Of a stretch of 64,000 nt of DNA, positions 34,698-44,414 are shown one piece after another (the first letter of the stretch is position 1; each line of letters opens with the position of its first letter). The stretch lies in NCBI RefSeq assembly GCF_030646845.1, contig NZ_JAUSLE010000007.1:124001-188000 (forward strand), given 5' to 3'. This stretch comes from Rhodoferax sp. GTDB lineage: Bacteria; Pseudomonadota; Gammaproteobacteria; Burkholderiales; Burkholderiaceae_C. The notes under the pieces were generated by a model. It saw only the letters and a program-made list of their open reading frames with translations. It was not told where the DNA came from and searched no databases. The position numbers were made by a program, and so were the translations under genes.

Positions 34698-37088
34698 ATG
34701 AACGATCAAACGCGCCCGGTACGTTTGCCTGAACACATGCATCACGAACCGGCAGACGCCGGGGACTCGATCGGAGCCTCCGCGCGTCGCGCGGCGGCAG
34801 CGGAGGCACCACCCCTGAAAGACCTGGTTTGTGGCATGCCCGTCACCGACAAATCCGGACATCGGCAGGAGTATGAAGGACGGCTCTATTACTTTTGCAA
34901 CGCGCACTGCGAGACCAAATTCAGTGCGAACCCAAGGCAGTTTGTTATGCCAGAGCAGGTGCCTGCAGAAGCACCGTTGGCCATCGCAGGGACGATCTAC
35001 ACCTGCCCGATGCACCCGGAGGTTCGCCAGGATCATCCCGGAAACTGTCCCAAGTGCGGCATGACGCTGGAGCCGGAGTTGCCCAATCTGGATGGCGACG
35101 ACAATCCGGAGCTGCGCGACTTCCAGCGCCGGTTCTGGTGGACCTTGCCGCTGACCGCCGTCGTCTTTGTGCTGGCCATGTTCGGCCACCGCCTGCAGTG
35201 GATGGACATGGCCGTGCAGAGTTGGGTCGAACTGGGTCTGGCGATACCCATCGTGCTCTGGGCCGGCTGGCCGTTTTTCGTTCGTGGCTGGCAGTCTGTG
35301 GTGAATCAAAGTCCCAATATGTGGACGCTCATCGGTCTGGGCACCGGCTCCGCTTTCATCTACAGCGTGGTGGCGACCATTGCACCCCAGGTGTTTCCGG
35401 CCTCCTTCGTTTCCATGGGACGCGTCGCAGTCTATTTTGAAGCGGCTGCCGTCATCATCTCCTTGACCCTGCTGGGACAGGTACTGGAGCTCAAGGCGCG
35501 CTCCCAAACGTCGGCGGCGATCAAATCCCTGCTCGGCCTGGCACCCAAGACGGCGCGGCGCATTCGGTCAGATGGCAGCGACGAAGACATCCCCTTGAGC
35601 CACGTCCATGTGGGTGACGTGTTGCGCATCCGGCCCGGGGAGAAAGTGCCGGTGGACGGCACAGTGACCGAGGGCAGCAGTTCGGTCGATGAATCCATGC
35701 TGACCGGTGAACCCCTTCCTGTCACCAAGCGCGTTGGGGACAAAGTGATCGGTGCGACTCTGAACACCAGCGGCGCACTGGTCATGCAATCGGAGCGCGT
35801 CGGCTCAAGCACCGTTCTGGCGCAGCTTGTGCTGATGGTCGTGCAGGCCCAGCGTTCCCGGGCCCCGATGCAGCGCATGGCCGACCTGGTGGCGGGCTAC
35901 TTTGTGGTGACTGTCGTCGCTATTGCCGTGCTGACTTTTTTTGCATGGGGCCTTTTCGGCCCTGAACCCAGTTGGGTCTTCGGCCTGATCAATGCGGTCG
36001 CCGTCCTGATCATCGCCTGTCCCTGCGCTTTGGGGCTGGCTACGCCGATGTCCATCATGGTGGCCACGGGGCTGGGCGCGACCCGGGGCGTGCTGTTCCG
36101 CGACGCAGCCGCGATCGAAAACCTGCGCAAGGTTGACACCCTGATCATCGACAAGACCGGCACTCTGACCGAAGGCCGCCCGGCGTTTGATCGCGCAGTC
36201 CCCGCGCCTGGGTTTGACGCGGACGAAGTGCTGCGCCTGGCCGCCAGCCTGGACCAGGGCAGCGAGCACCCGCTGGCCGACGCAATAGTGCGGGCCGCCC
36301 GTGCGCGAGGCATGACGCTGGACAAGCCGGACAACTTCGAGTCAGGCTCGGGCATCGGCGTACGCGGACAGGTCGAGGGGCATCAGCTTGCGCTGGGCAA
36401 CGCCACGCTGATGCAGCAAATCGGCGTCTCCGTCGTCCCCCTGATGCCGCAGGCCGAGGCCTTGCGGACTGAGGGTGCCAGCGTGATGCATCTGGCGGTC
36501 GATGGTCAGTTGGCCGGCCTGCTGGCCGTATCGGATCCCATCAAGCCCAGCACGCCTGAAGCGCTGGCGACGCTGAAAGCGGCCGGCTTGCGCATCGTGA
36601 TGGCCACCGGCGACGGCCTGACTACGGCCAGGGCCGTCGGTACACGTCTGGGCATCGAGGAAGTGCACGGGGAGGTCAAGCCGGCCGACAAGCTGCTGCT
36701 GGTCGAACGACTGCAGAAGGAAGGACGGACTGTGGCGATGGCCGGAGACGGCATCAACGATGCGCCTGCGCTGGCCAAGGCGGACGTCGGCGTGGCCATG
36801 GGCACCGGCACCGACGTGGCGATGAACAGCGCGCAGGTCACCCTGGTCAAGGGCGACCTGCGCGGTATCGCCATAGCACGCTCATTGTCGCAAGCCACCG
36901 TGGCCAACATGAAACAGAATTTGCTGTTTGCCCTCCTGTACAACGCACTCGGCATCCCCATTGCGGCCGGTGTGCTGTACCCGCTGACCGGCTGGTTGCT
37001 ATCGCCAATGATCGCTGCCCTGGCCATGAGCTTCAGCTCAGTGTCGGTGATCGGCAATGCGTTGCGCCTGCGACGCACGCAGGTATGA
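34698..37088 (+). CDS. P1B-type copper-exporting ATPase with YHS and metal-binding N-terminal domains
   Basis: 796 aa. N-terminal YHS domain (LVCGMPVTD...[12 protein letters not shown], about 52-95) and a heavy-metal-binding module (YTCPMHPEV...CPKCGM, about 106-130) replace the usual HMA domain. Eight membrane segments surround the TGEP actuator motif, the CPC metal site (Cys441-Pro-Cys443), the phosphorylation site Asp485 in DKTGTLTEG, the HP motif in [10 protein letters not shown] and [13 protein letters not shown] marks a Cu(I)/Ag(I) pump. Start at 34698 has AGGAG seven bases upstream. It closes the copper cluster. Confidence 0.95.
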   Translation: MNDQTRPVRLPEHMHHEPADAGDSIGASARRAAAAEAPPLKDLVCGMPVTDKSGHRQEYEGRLYYFCNAHCETKFSANPRQFVMPEQVPAEAPLAIAGTIYTCPMHPEVRQDHPGNCPKCGMTLEPELPNLDGDDNPELRDFQRRFWWTLPLTAVVFVLAMFGHRLQWMDMAVQSWVELGLAIPIVLWAGWPFFVRGWQSVVNQSPNMWTLIGLGTGSAFIYSVVATIAPQVFPASFVSMGRVAVYFEAAAVIISLTLLGQVLELKARSQTSAAIKSLLGLAPKTARRIRSDGSDEDIPLSHVHVGDVLRIRPGEKVPVDGTVTEGSSSVDESMLTGEPLPVTKRVGDKVIGATLNTSGALVMQSERVGSSTVLAQLVLMVVQAQRSRAPMQRMADLVAGYFVVTVVAIAVLTFFAWGLFGPEPSWVFGLINAVAVLIIACPCALGLATPMSIMVATGLGATRGVLFRDAAAIENLRKVDTLIIDKTGTLTEGRPAFDRAVPAPGFDADEVLRLAASLDQGSEHPLADAIVRAARARGMTLDKPDNFESGSGIGVRGQVEGHQLALGNATLMQQIGVSVVPLMPQAEALRTEGASVMHLAVDGQLAGLLAVSDPIKPSTPEALATLKAAGLRIVMATGDGLTTARAVGTRLGIEEVHGEVKPADKLLLVERLQKEGRTVAMAGDGINDAPALAKADVGVAMGTGTDVAMNSAQVTLVKGDLRGIAIARSLSQATVANMKQNLLFALLYNALGIPIAAGVLYPLTGWLLSPMIAALAMSFSSVSVIGNALRLRRTQV

Positions 37089-37146
37089 GTCCGTGATTCG
37101 ACGCCACCGTCTGGCCGGTCATGGCAGGCGATCCTGATGGGTGGGA

Positions 37147-37184
37147 CGCTGGCCTGGCGCTGCAAGCGCGGTCGCAGGCCAGCG
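37147..37184 (+). terminator. Large hairpin after the copper ATPase
   Basis: CGCTGGCCTG (37147-37156) pairs perfectly with CAGGCCAGCG (37175-37184). The loop contains a further GCGC pairing. A T7 run follows at 37202-37208, inside repeat R4, rather than immediately. Probable terminator of the copper operon. Confidence 0.5.
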
Positions 37185-37197
37185 ACCAGCCGAGCTT

Positions 37198-37245
37198 GCT
37201 ATTTTTTTGATAGCATTAAGCGCATATTCGGCGAGGGCTAAGGGC
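37198..37245 (+). repeat. Dispersed palindromic repeat, copy R4
   Basis: GCTAT(N7)ATAGC (37198-37214), a linker with GCGC and TATTC, then GGGCTAAGGGC. As at R3, the last motif holds the stop codon of an Mrr-like coding remnant on the minus strand. Confidence 0.65.
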
Positions 37246-37303
37246 TTTTTTTATCTGAAATCAACTGCGCCGACTCGTTCTCAGGCATCAAATGAATGTC
37301 CGG
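37238..37303 (-). pseudogene. Remnant of the Mrr-like gene C-terminus
   Basis: Read on the minus strand, this stretch encodes DIHLMPENESAQLISDKKSP followed by a stop. The last residues of the gene at 26501-27079 are GIELISGNALAQLMSDKNSL and stop. About half of the residues are identical and the nucleotides align without gaps over about 65 bases. There is no start or upstream domain, so this is a fragment left by a deleted or recombined paralogue. It occupies part of the 304-base gap between the copper ATPase and the HTH-REC gene. Confidence 0.7.
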
Positions 37304-37345
37304 CGCCGGTGCCATTGATTTAATACACCAGTATATCGACTAAAG

Positions 37346-37383
37346 TGTGATAATCGCTCAAATCGATAATTTTATTGAGCGAT
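37346..37383 (+). promoter_or_regulatory. Extended -10 promoter with a perfect inverted repeat before the HTH-REC gene
   Basis: TGTGATAAT (37346-37354) is an extended -10 element with no good -35. Overlapping its end, ATCGCTCAA (37353-37361) and TTGAGCGAT (37375-37383) form a perfect 9-bp inverted repeat with a 13-base centre. The repeat spans the predicted start and ends 9 bases before the ATG, a position typical of an autorepressor operator. Confidence 0.55.
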
Positions 37384-37392
37384 GGACAAGTC

Positions 37393-37959
37393 ATGACAGA
37401 AGATTTCAAAAACAAGCCTTACCTCACGCCCCACGAAGTTGCGCAATGGATGATGGTCTCTCCGGTCACTGTCCGCGGCTGGGCACAAAAAGGCTTGTTG
37501 CAGGCAGAGGTCACGCCTGGTGGTCATCGCCGGTTTCGACACGATGAGGTCGAGCGTTTTGCCAGGCAGTGGAATCCGCTGGGCAACAAAGGACCTTTGC
37601 GGGTGCTCATCGTGGATGACGACCGGGCGGTGGTCGGTTTTCTGAGGGAGTTGCTCGAAGGCGGGGCGCATCAAACGGTTGTGGAGACCGCCCATGACGG
37701 CTTCGATGCGGGGCGCAAGGTACACACGTTTCTTCCCGACATCGTCCTGCTCGACCTGATGATGCCGGGCATCAAGGGCACTGAAGTCTGCCGCCAGATC
37801 AAGCAGATCCCCGGGTTGGCCAATGTGCGGGTGATCGCGATGAGTGGCTACCTCAGTCCTGAGAATGAGGCAGAACTGCTGGCCGCCGGTGCCGAATGCT
37901 GTTTTTCCAAGCCGATTGATACGTCCCGCCTGCTCAAAGTAATGGGTCTTGAAGACTAG
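37393..37959 (+). CDS. MerR-type helix-turn-helix fused to a response-regulator receiver domain
   Basis: 188 aa. The N-terminus (about 8-55) is a MerR/excisionase-like winged helix: YLTPHEVAQWMMVSPVTVRGW then GGHRRFRHDEVERF. A CheY-like receiver follows (about 66-188) with acidic pocket VDDD and phosphoacceptor Asp121 in LLDLMMPG. Domain order is reversed relative to most response regulators, where the receiver is N-terminal. It starts a signalling gene set with an HD-GYP regulator 33 bases on and a hybrid kinase after that. The likely input is that kinase; DNA targets may include the palindrome at 37353. Confidence 0.88.
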   Translation: MTEDFKNKPYLTPHEVAQWMMVSPVTVRGWAQKGLLQAEVTPGGHRRFRHDEVERFARQWNPLGNKGPLRVLIVDDDRAVVGFLRELLEGGAHQTVVETAHDGFDAGRKVHTFLPDIVLLDLMMPGIKGTEVCRQIKQIPGLANVRVIAMSGYLSPENEAELLAAGAECCFSKPIDTSRLLKVMGLED

Positions 37960-37992
37960 AGACTGCCAGGAGCAGGAGCAGGAGTAACCACC

Positions 37993-39084
37993 ATGGATTA
38001 TCGAAATCTGCAGTCGACTCGCAACAACGATCCTTACCACGTGCTGATCGTGGACGATGATCCCGCGCACCGCGCTTTGGAACGGGAAATCCTTGCCTCA
38101 TCCAAGTACGCGGTCTGCGAGGCCAGTTCCGGCCGGGAAGCACTGGACGCCCTGCGCTCCCGAAGCTTCGATGCCGTGCTGCTCGACAAACGAATGCCAG
38201 GCATGGATGGTGATGAAGTCTGTCGCCATATCCGGGGGGAATTGGGTTTGGGCATGTTGCCCATACTGATGGTCACCGGGTTTGGCGATATCGACAGTCT
38301 CACGCTCAGCCTGTCGGCTGGCGCCAGTGACTTTGTTCGCAAACCCTGCCAACCCAGCGAACTACTGGCCCGACTGGATGCGGCGGTGATCCACAAGCGA
38401 TTGACCGACCAGCTCGACAGTGCCGAATCCATGCTTTTCGCGCTGGCCAGAATGGTGGAGGCCAAGGATGGCAACACAGGCGACCACTGCTCCCGCCTGT
38501 CACACAACGGCGTCGTGTTGGGAAAAGCGCTGGGGCTGGGCCCCGACGAGTTGATGTCGCTACGGCGCGGGGGCGTGCTGCATGACATCGGCAAACTGGG
38601 CATTCCCGACAGCATTCTGCTCAAACCGGGAAAGCTGACGGATGAAGAGTGGGGCATCATGCGTCAGCACGTGGATATTGGCGCACGACTCGTCGGCGGA
38701 CTGAAAAGCATGCGCCTGACCTTGCCCATCATTCGCCATCATCATGAGCGATGGGACGGGAGCGGCTACCCCGATGGCTTGCGCGGTGAAGAAATTCCGC
38801 TCCTGGCACGGGTGTTTCAGATGGTGGATATCTACGACGCCTTGGCCCACGCGCGTCCCTACAAACAGGCCATGGCACGCCAGCAGGTTATTGAGGTACT
38901 TGAGGCTGAGGTCGCGCGTGGCTGGCGTGATCCGGAGTTGACGGCCATGTTTCTCGGGATCGTCAAAACCCATCCTGAAGACCTCAACGTCTCCCCCTCT
39001 TCGCATGAAGATCTTGGATTGAGCCTCTTCGGTGAGATTCGCAGCACTGGCGCGCTGGATTGGGACCACAGGCCATCCCAATGA
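37993..39084 (+). CDS. Response regulator with HD-GYP cyclic-di-GMP phosphodiesterase domain
   Basis: 363 aa. An N-terminal receiver (about 15-130) has phosphoacceptor Asp65 in LLDKRMPGMDG. The HD-GYP domain (about 145-340) contains His197-Asp198 in LHDIGKLG, the paired histidines HHHERWDGSGYPDGLRGEEIP and the downstream DIYDALAHARPYK. All catalytic residues look intact, so c-di-GMP hydrolysis is expected. A GGAG-containing leader precedes the ATG. The stop codon overlaps the kinase start (ATGA), so the pair is cotranslated and the kinase is its probable partner. Confidence 0.92.
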   Translation: MDYRNLQSTRNNDPYHVLIVDDDPAHRALEREILASSKYAVCEASSGREALDALRSRSFDAVLLDKRMPGMDGDEVCRHIRGELGLGMLPILMVTGFGDIDSLTLSLSAGASDFVRKPCQPSELLARLDAAVIHKRLTDQLDSAESMLFALARMVEAKDGNTGDHCSRLSHNGVVLGKALGLGPDELMSLRRGGVLHDIGKLGIPDSILLKPGKLTDEEWGIMRQHVDIGARLVGGLKSMRLTLPIIRHHHERWDGSGYPDGLRGEEIPLLARVFQMVDIYDALAHARPYKQAMARQQVIEVLEAEVARGWRDPELTAMFLGIVKTHPEDLNVSPSSHEDLGLSLFGEIRSTGALDWDHRPSQ

Positions 39085-41843
39085 ACGCGGTGAAACCCAA
39101 CCAGGAGAGCGCGGCGGGTGATCGCAACCTGTGGCGTGAGCAGGTCATTCTTGTTGTCATCTTTGCAGCTCTGGCGCTGGTGGCCAGGATGCAGCCGCTG
39201 CTGCAGAGCGTGCACATCCCGCTGGAACACTACCTGCCAATCCATACCCTATTGGAGTTCGCTTCAGTAGTGGCCGCATTCCTTGTTTTTGCGACCGTAT
39301 GGCATACGCCAGCAAAAGAGGCGTCGGCTTCTCTGTTGCTGATTGCGGCGGCCCTGTTTGCGTCCGGCTGGCTTGATTTTGCCCACGCCATGTCCTTCAA
39401 GGGAATGCCTGACCTGATCACACCAGCCTCTGTTGAAAAAGGCATCGCATTCTGGCTGGTCGCCCGGCTGGTTGTGGCGCTAACCCTGTTGGGTGTCAGT
39501 TTATATCCTCAGCTCAAGCCCACATCAGGGTGGGGGCGCTATGGCATTCTTGCCGGCTATACCCTCGTCAATTCAGTCGTTATCTGGGCCGTTGTTTTTC
39601 ATGAAGCCGACCTGCCGAGGACTTACATCGAAAGCGACGGACTGACTCCATTTAAAGGCGGCTTCGAATTGCTCATCACAGGATTGCTGGCTCTTGCTGC
39701 CTGGCGCTACTGTCGCCTGGAACGTCGTTCAAACAGTCAGGTTTTGCCCTTGCTCTTCGCTGCCGCTTCGATTGCGGCACTGAGTGGACTCTTCTTTGTC
39801 GACTACAACGAAGTCAATGACCTGCAGAGTCTTATTGGCCATCTCTACAAGTTCGTGAGCTATGCCCTGATCTATCAGGCCATGTTTGTTGTCAGCATTC
39901 ACAAGCCATATCAGCGACTGGCCGCTCAGACGCAAATTGCCCTGATAGCAAATGAGCGCTCGCGCACCCAGTCACTGGCCCTGGAGTCAACCGCCACCCC
40001 AGTTCTCGTGACCGACCTCCAGGGCATGGTGCACTGGAGGAACCGGGCCTCTCGCAGGATGATCGTTGGTCCAACTTCGGAACTCGAAAACGGTGGTTGC
40101 CTTTTTTCTGCGCCCATCACACCCGATCCGGAGATGGCCGAGAACCTGCGCGCGACCGTCGAGGCCGGCAAAATCTGGCGAGGCTATGTACACGTCAAGG
40201 ACACACTGGGCAACAAGCTCATCATGGACCGAATCGTGACGCCGCTACGCAATGAAGAAGGCGTGATTGAAGGCTATGTCTCCGTTGGAGAGAACGTGAC
40301 AGAAAGCACAAGAGCTCAGTTGCGTCACAAGCGTGTGCTCGATACCGCCACGGATGGTTTCTGGATCACCGACATGCATGGCCGTTTGCTGGAAGTCAAT
40401 GATGCCTATGCAAGGATGTCCGGCTATGCGGTTGAAGAGCTATTGGGCATGAACATCAACCAGCTTGCAGCTGTTGATTTCGCCGACGAGATCCAGGTGC
40501 GCATGACAACCATCGTTCAACAAGGGCAGAGTCAATTTGAATCGCGCCATCGGCACAAAAACGGACATGAGTTCCCGGTTGATATTGCCGCAACCTACGA
40601 CAGTGAGTCAGAGAATTTCTTTGTGTTCTTGCACGATCGCTCCTATCGAGTCCAAGCCGCTGTAGCCAGGCAAGATCTGGAACGGCAATTGCAGCAGTCC
40701 CAGAAAATGCAGGCGCTGGGGCAACTGACTGGCGGCATTGCACACGACTTCAACAACATCCTGGCTGCCATTCTGGGGTACTCGAATCTGGCGCTGGACC
40801 GGTTTGCGCCGGACAAGAAGAGCAAGCTGGCACTCTACCTGCGTGAGGTGGTGACGGCCAGTGAACGAGCGCGTGACCTGATTGCCAAGATGCTCACTTC
40901 CACCCGTACCCAAGCCAACGCCAGTGCCGGTGTTATTTTTCCCGCGCTGGTGATCAAAGAGGTGGTGGCCATGATGCGGCCGTCAATACCCGCCAGTATT
41001 CAATTCAAGACTTACATCAACGACGACCTGCCCGTTTGCATGGACGCCGGTGAGTTGAATCAGGTACTGGTCAATCTGATCATTAATGCGCGTGATGCCA
41101 TCACGGGGCACGGCATGATCGACATCGGTTTGCATCGCGTCGACGTCCATGACCGGATTTGTGCAATCAGCCTGCAGCGACTGTCGGGCACCTATCTTGC
41201 CCTTGAAGTCTCTGACAACGGGAGCGGCATCGCACCAGAACACCTGGCACGCCTGTTCGAGCCATTCTTCACCACGAAAGACATTGGCAAAGGAACGGGC
41301 CTGGGCTTGTCCATGGTGCAGGGTATTTTGGGGCGGGCCCGTGGCCATGTCGTGGTGGAATCCCAGCCCGGTCGGGGAAGCCGGTTCCAGCTGCTTTTTC
41401 CCATTGCCTTGCCGCCCGAAGCATCGTCTGATGTGCACCTGAGTCAGCAGAAGGCCCAATCGGGCGGGGGTCAGCAGATTTGGGTGGTTGACGATGAATC
41501 TGCCGTGGCGCGCTTTTTGGGGGAACTGCTCGAAGAGGCGGACTACCGCGTCAGGCTGTTCAATGACCCCACTGACGCGTTGACCGCCTTCGAAGCGGCG
41601 CCAAACGACGTTGATCTGCTCCTTACGGATCAAACCATGCCCGGTTTGAGCGGTCTTGCGCTGGCACTGCGCCTGCACAGTCTGCGACCCAATCTGCCGA
41701 TCATTCTGTGCACAGGATACAGCGATGGCCTTGATGCGGTCGAAGCGCGTCGGCATGGGATTCGCCGCTACTTCAGCAAGCCAGTGTCATCGGATGAGTT
41801 GCTGAAGGCTTTGGCAGAGGAACTGGCGCGGGCCAAGTCTTGA
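39081..41843 (+). CDS. MASE3-PAS-PAS hybrid histidine kinase
   Basis: 920 aa. Seven or so membrane helices (about 15-275) match a MASE3-type sensor region (the DYNEVNDLQSLIGHLYKFVSYALIY segment is characteristic). Two PAS domains follow (about 295-410 and 415-535). HisKA carries His555 in GGIAHDFNN. The ATPase domain has NLIINARDAI, SDNGSGI and GKGTGLGLS. A C-terminal receiver has Asp850 in LLLTDQTMPG. The start overlaps the HD-GYP gene by 4 bases. The ligand is unknown; output probably runs to the receivers of the two preceding genes. Confidence 0.92.
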   Translation: MNAVKPNQESAAGDRNLWREQVILVVIFAALALVARMQPLLQSVHIPLEHYLPIHTLLEFASVVAAFLVFATVWHTPAKEASASLLLIAAALFASGWLDFAHAMSFKGMPDLITPASVEKGIAFWLVARLVVALTLLGVSLYPQLKPTSGWGRYGILAGYTLVNSVVIWAVVFHEADLPRTYIESDGLTPFKGGFELLITGLLALAAWRYCRLERRSNSQVLPLLFAAASIAALSGLFFVDYNEVNDLQSLIGHLYKFVSYALIYQAMFVVSIHKPYQRLAAQTQIALIANERSRTQSLALESTATPVLVTDLQGMVHWRNRASRRMIVGPTSELENGGCLFSAPITPDPEMAENLRATVEAGKIWRGYVHVKDTLGNKLIMDRIVTPLRNEEGVIEGYVSVGENVTESTRAQLRHKRVLDTATDGFWITDMHGRLLEVNDAYARMSGYAVEELLGMNINQLAAVDFADEIQVRMTTIVQQGQSQFESRHRHKNGHEFPVDIAATYDSESENFFVFLHDRSYRVQAAVARQDLERQLQQSQKMQALGQLTGGIAHDFNNILAAILGYSNLALDRFAPDKKSKLALYLREVVTASERARDLIAKMLTSTRTQANASAGVIFPALVIKEVVAMMRPSIPASIQFKTYINDDLPVCMDAGELNQVLVNLIINARDAITGHGMIDIGLHRVDVHDRICAISLQRLSGTYLALEVSDNGSGIAPEHLARLFEPFFTTKDIGKGTGLGLSMVQGILGRARGHVVVESQPGRGSRFQLLFPIALPPEASSDVHLSQQKAQSGGGQQIWVVDDESAVARFLGELLEEADYRVRLFNDPTDALTAFEAAPNDVDLLLTDQTMPGLSGLALALRLHSLRPNLPIILCTGYSDGLDAVEARRHGIRRYFSKPVSSDELLKALAEELARAKS

Positions 41844-41909
41844 CACATTTCGAAGAAAAATCAGTTTTATCGCTCTTTATTATTTAAACGATAAATACGA
41901 TCAAATCGC

Positions 41910-41938
41910 TTGACACGCTTCTTTCGATTGGATATCCT
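41910..41938 (+). promoter_or_regulatory. Sigma-70 promoter of cheW
   Basis: TTGACA (41910-41915), a 17-base spacer and TATCCT (41933-41938) place the start near 41945, 37 bases before the cheW ATG. Upstream at 41869 (ATCGCTC), 41889 (CGATAA) and 41901 (TCAAATCGC) are strings shared with the inverted repeat before the HTH-REC gene. Confidence 0.55.
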
Positions 41939-41981
41939 TGAATACTAGGAATATCTTCAACCAAACGACAGCACAGCGATC

Positions 41982-42509
41982 ATGATTCAGTCACTTGCAC
42001 CCGATAGGGACGCCACCCCGGCACAGGCCGCCGCCTCCCGCGAAGCGGCTATTGCCGCCATCACCGAGTTTTTGGCCTTCAAGCTGGGAGACGAGGAGTA
42101 CGGCATCGACATCCTGCGCGTACAGGAAATTCGATCCTATGAAGAGCCCACACGTTTCGCGAACACCCCGGCCTTTATCAAGGGCGTGATCAATCTGCGC
42201 GGGGTGATCGTGCCCATCATCGACATGCGGATCAAGTTCAACCTCGCGGAAGTCACCTACGACACATTCACCGTCGTGATCGTTCTCACCATTGGCAAAC
42301 AGGTGGTCGGCATGGTGGTCGACGGTGTCTCCGACGTGATCACCCTCACCCCGGAACAGCTGCGCCCGGTGCCCGAGTTTTCCTCGACCATCGGCAGCGA
42401 CCACCTGCTGGCCATCGGCTCGGTCGCAGATCGCATGCTGATTTTGCTGGATATCGAAAAACTCATGAGCAGTTCCGAGATGGGCCTGGTGGCGCAAGTA
42501 GTTCAATAA
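41982..42509 (+). CDS. cheW: CheW chemotaxis coupling protein
   Basis: 175 aa, one CheW domain with the conserved [40 protein letters not shown] and VDGVSDVI segments. CheW links chemoreceptors to the kinase CheA at the inner membrane. It lies 24 bases before the first of two MCP genes. No cheA, cheR or cheB is in the window, so it either serves the main chemotaxis cluster elsewhere or forms a receptor-specific adaptor. Confidence 0.95.
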   Translation: MIQSLAPDRDATPAQAAASREAAIAAITEFLAFKLGDEEYGIDILRVQEIRSYEEPTRFANTPAFIKGVINLRGVIVPIIDMRIKFNLAEVTYDTFTVVIVLTIGKQVVGMVVDGVSDVITLTPEQLRPVPEFSSTIGSDHLLAIGSVADRMLILLDIEKLMSSSEMGLVAQVVQ

Positions 42510-42533
42510 GCCGCATCGACAAGAGGAAATATT

Positions 42534-44279
42534 ATGAAATTTAGCAACATGAAGGTCGCCGCTCGCTTGGGGTTCGGTTTTTTTCTGGTCATTCTCGCCG
42601 GGCTGGTTGTGGCTGCATATGGTCGCCTGCAATTGGGCGCCATCGACGCGCAAGTGACAAATTTGGTCGAAGACCGCATGACCAAGGTCGAGCTTCTTAA
42701 TCAGGTAAAAGATAACCTGAACCTAGTCGCCCGCGCCGTGCGCAACATTGCACTGCTCTCCGGTACCGAGGGCATGGCCGCGGAAACGCAGCGCATCACG
42801 GAAGCACGAGCCAAGAACTCCGAACTACTCAAGAAGCTCGAAGGGTCGATCACGTCTGAGAAAGGGCTCGACCTGCTGAGCAAGATCGCCGAGATTCGCG
42901 GCCCCTACGGCGCAAGCATCGACAAGGCGGTAGCGCTGGGCCTGGCTAACAAGAACGAAGAAGCACGCGACGTACTGATCAAGGAAAACCGACCTGTGCA
43001 GGCAGCCTACTTCAATGTGCTGGGTGAACTGGTCGACCTACAAAAAAGCGCGATGCATGACACGGCCAAAGAAGTGCAGCGCATTGCATCGACTACTGGT
43101 TTCTTGATGCTCAGCATTGCCGGTGCTGCGGCAATGATTGGCGCGCTTATCGCTTGGGCTTTGACCCGTTCCATCACGCGACAGCTCGGCGGTGAGCCGG
43201 ACTATGCGTCCAACGTGGCCCGCGAAATTGCAGCCGGGAACTTGGCTGTTCAGGTCCATGTTGCCCCTGGCGACACCACCAGCTTGCTTGCTGCGATGAA
43301 AGCCATGCGTGACAGTCTGTCCAAGGTCGTCGCCACCGTGCGGCAGGGCTCCGAGAGCGTGTCTACCGCCTCCTCGGAAATCGCCCAGGGCAATCACGAC
43401 CTGAGCGCGCGCACCGAGCAACAGGCCAGCGCCCTGGAACAAACCGCTGCCTCGATGGAAGAACTCAGCTCCACCGTCAAGCAAAACGCCGACAACGCCC
43501 GCCAGGCGAACCAGTTGTCCATGAGTGCCAGCACTGTCGCGGTCAAAGGCGGTGCCGTGGTGGCCCAGGTGGTGGACACCATGAAGGGCATCAACGACTC
43601 TTCCAAGAAGATCTCCGACATCATCAGCGTCATCGACGGCATTGCCTTCCAGACCAACATCCTGGCCCTGAATGCCGCTGTGGAAGCCGCCCGCGCCGGC
43701 GAGCAGGGCCGTGGCTTTGCGGTGGTGGCCTCCGAGGTGCGCAGCCTGGCCGGGCGTTCGGCCGATGCCGCCAAAGAGATCAAGAGCCTGATCAACGCCA
43801 GCGTGGAGCGGGTGGAGCAAGGCACCTTGCTGGTCGATCAGGCCGGGGTGACCATGGCCGAGGTCGTGAGCGCCATCAAGCATGTGACCGACCTCATGGG
43901 CGAGATCAGCGCCGCCAGCAACGAACAAAGCCAGGGCGTGTCCCAAGTGGGTGAAGCCGTAGTACAGATGGACCAGGTGACGCAGCAAAACGCCGCGCTG
44001 GTGGAAGAGATGGCCGCCGCTGCCAGCAGTCTGCAATCGCAGGCGCAAGACCTGGTCGGGACGGTGTCGGTGTTCACGCTGGCGCATGATGGCGCCGGCC
44101 TTGGGGCCCACCCGATACCGGTTGCACGGGCCCCTGCGAAACTGGGCAGCGTCAGTGCGCCGAAAGTCGGCAACCGCACCAAACCTGCTCCCGCCAAAGC
44201 GCAGGCACGAACAGCGCTGCCAACCCCTGCCACCACGCAGACCGCCAAGGCCGATGGTGATGGCTGGGATAGCTTCTAA
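42534..44279 (+). CDS. Methyl-accepting chemotaxis protein 1
   Basis: 581 aa. Membrane helix 1 (about 11-30), a periplasmic four-helix-bundle sensor (about 31-185), helix 2 (about 187-207), HAMP, then the cytoplasmic signalling domain with the hairpin tip [20 protein letters not shown] and [19 protein letters not shown]. The tail is an Ala/Pro/Lys linker ending WDSF, resembling the xWxxF tether for CheR/CheB. AGAGGAAA precedes the start. The ligand is unknown; the signalling half is nearly identical at DNA level to the next gene. Confidence 0.95.
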   Translation: MKFSNMKVAARLGFGFFLVILAGLVVAAYGRLQLGAIDAQVTNLVEDRMTKVELLNQVKDNLNLVARAVRNIALLSGTEGMAAETQRITEARAKNSELLKKLEGSITSEKGLDLLSKIAEIRGPYGASIDKAVALGLANKNEEARDVLIKENRPVQAAYFNVLGELVDLQKSAMHDTAKEVQRIASTTGFLMLSIAGAAAMIGALIAWALTRSITRQLGGEPDYASNVAREIAAGNLAVQVHVAPGDTTSLLAAMKAMRDSLSKVVATVRQGSESVSTASSEIAQGNHDLSARTEQQASALEQTAASMEELSSTVKQNADNARQANQLSMSASTVAVKGGAVVAQVVDTMKGINDSSKKISDIISVIDGIAFQTNILALNAAVEAARAGEQGRGFAVVASEVRSLAGRSADAAKEIKSLINASVERVEQGTLLVDQAGVTMAEVVSAIKHVTDLMGEISAASNEQSQGVSQVGEAVVQMDQVTQQNAALVEEMAAAASSLQSQAQDLVGTVSVFTLAHDGAGLGAHPIPVARAPAKLGSVSAPKVGNRTKPAPAKAQARTALPTPATTQTAKADGDGWDSF

Positions 44280-44414
44280 GCCATTTCTTCACCCCAACCC
44301 GCTCACACGGTCTCAGCAGCGCTCAGCCGTCGATCTGGTGGGACATCGAGCAACGCATCACCGCAAGCGCGCTGGCTTTGCTCGCGCACAGTACCAATTG
44401 TTTTGAGTAAATCC

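Noticed and set aside
37341-37362. Sigma-28 (flagellar) promoter before the HTH-REC gene
   Set aside because: TAAAGTGT and ATCGATAA resemble the two elements, but the spacing is 13 rather than 11 bases.
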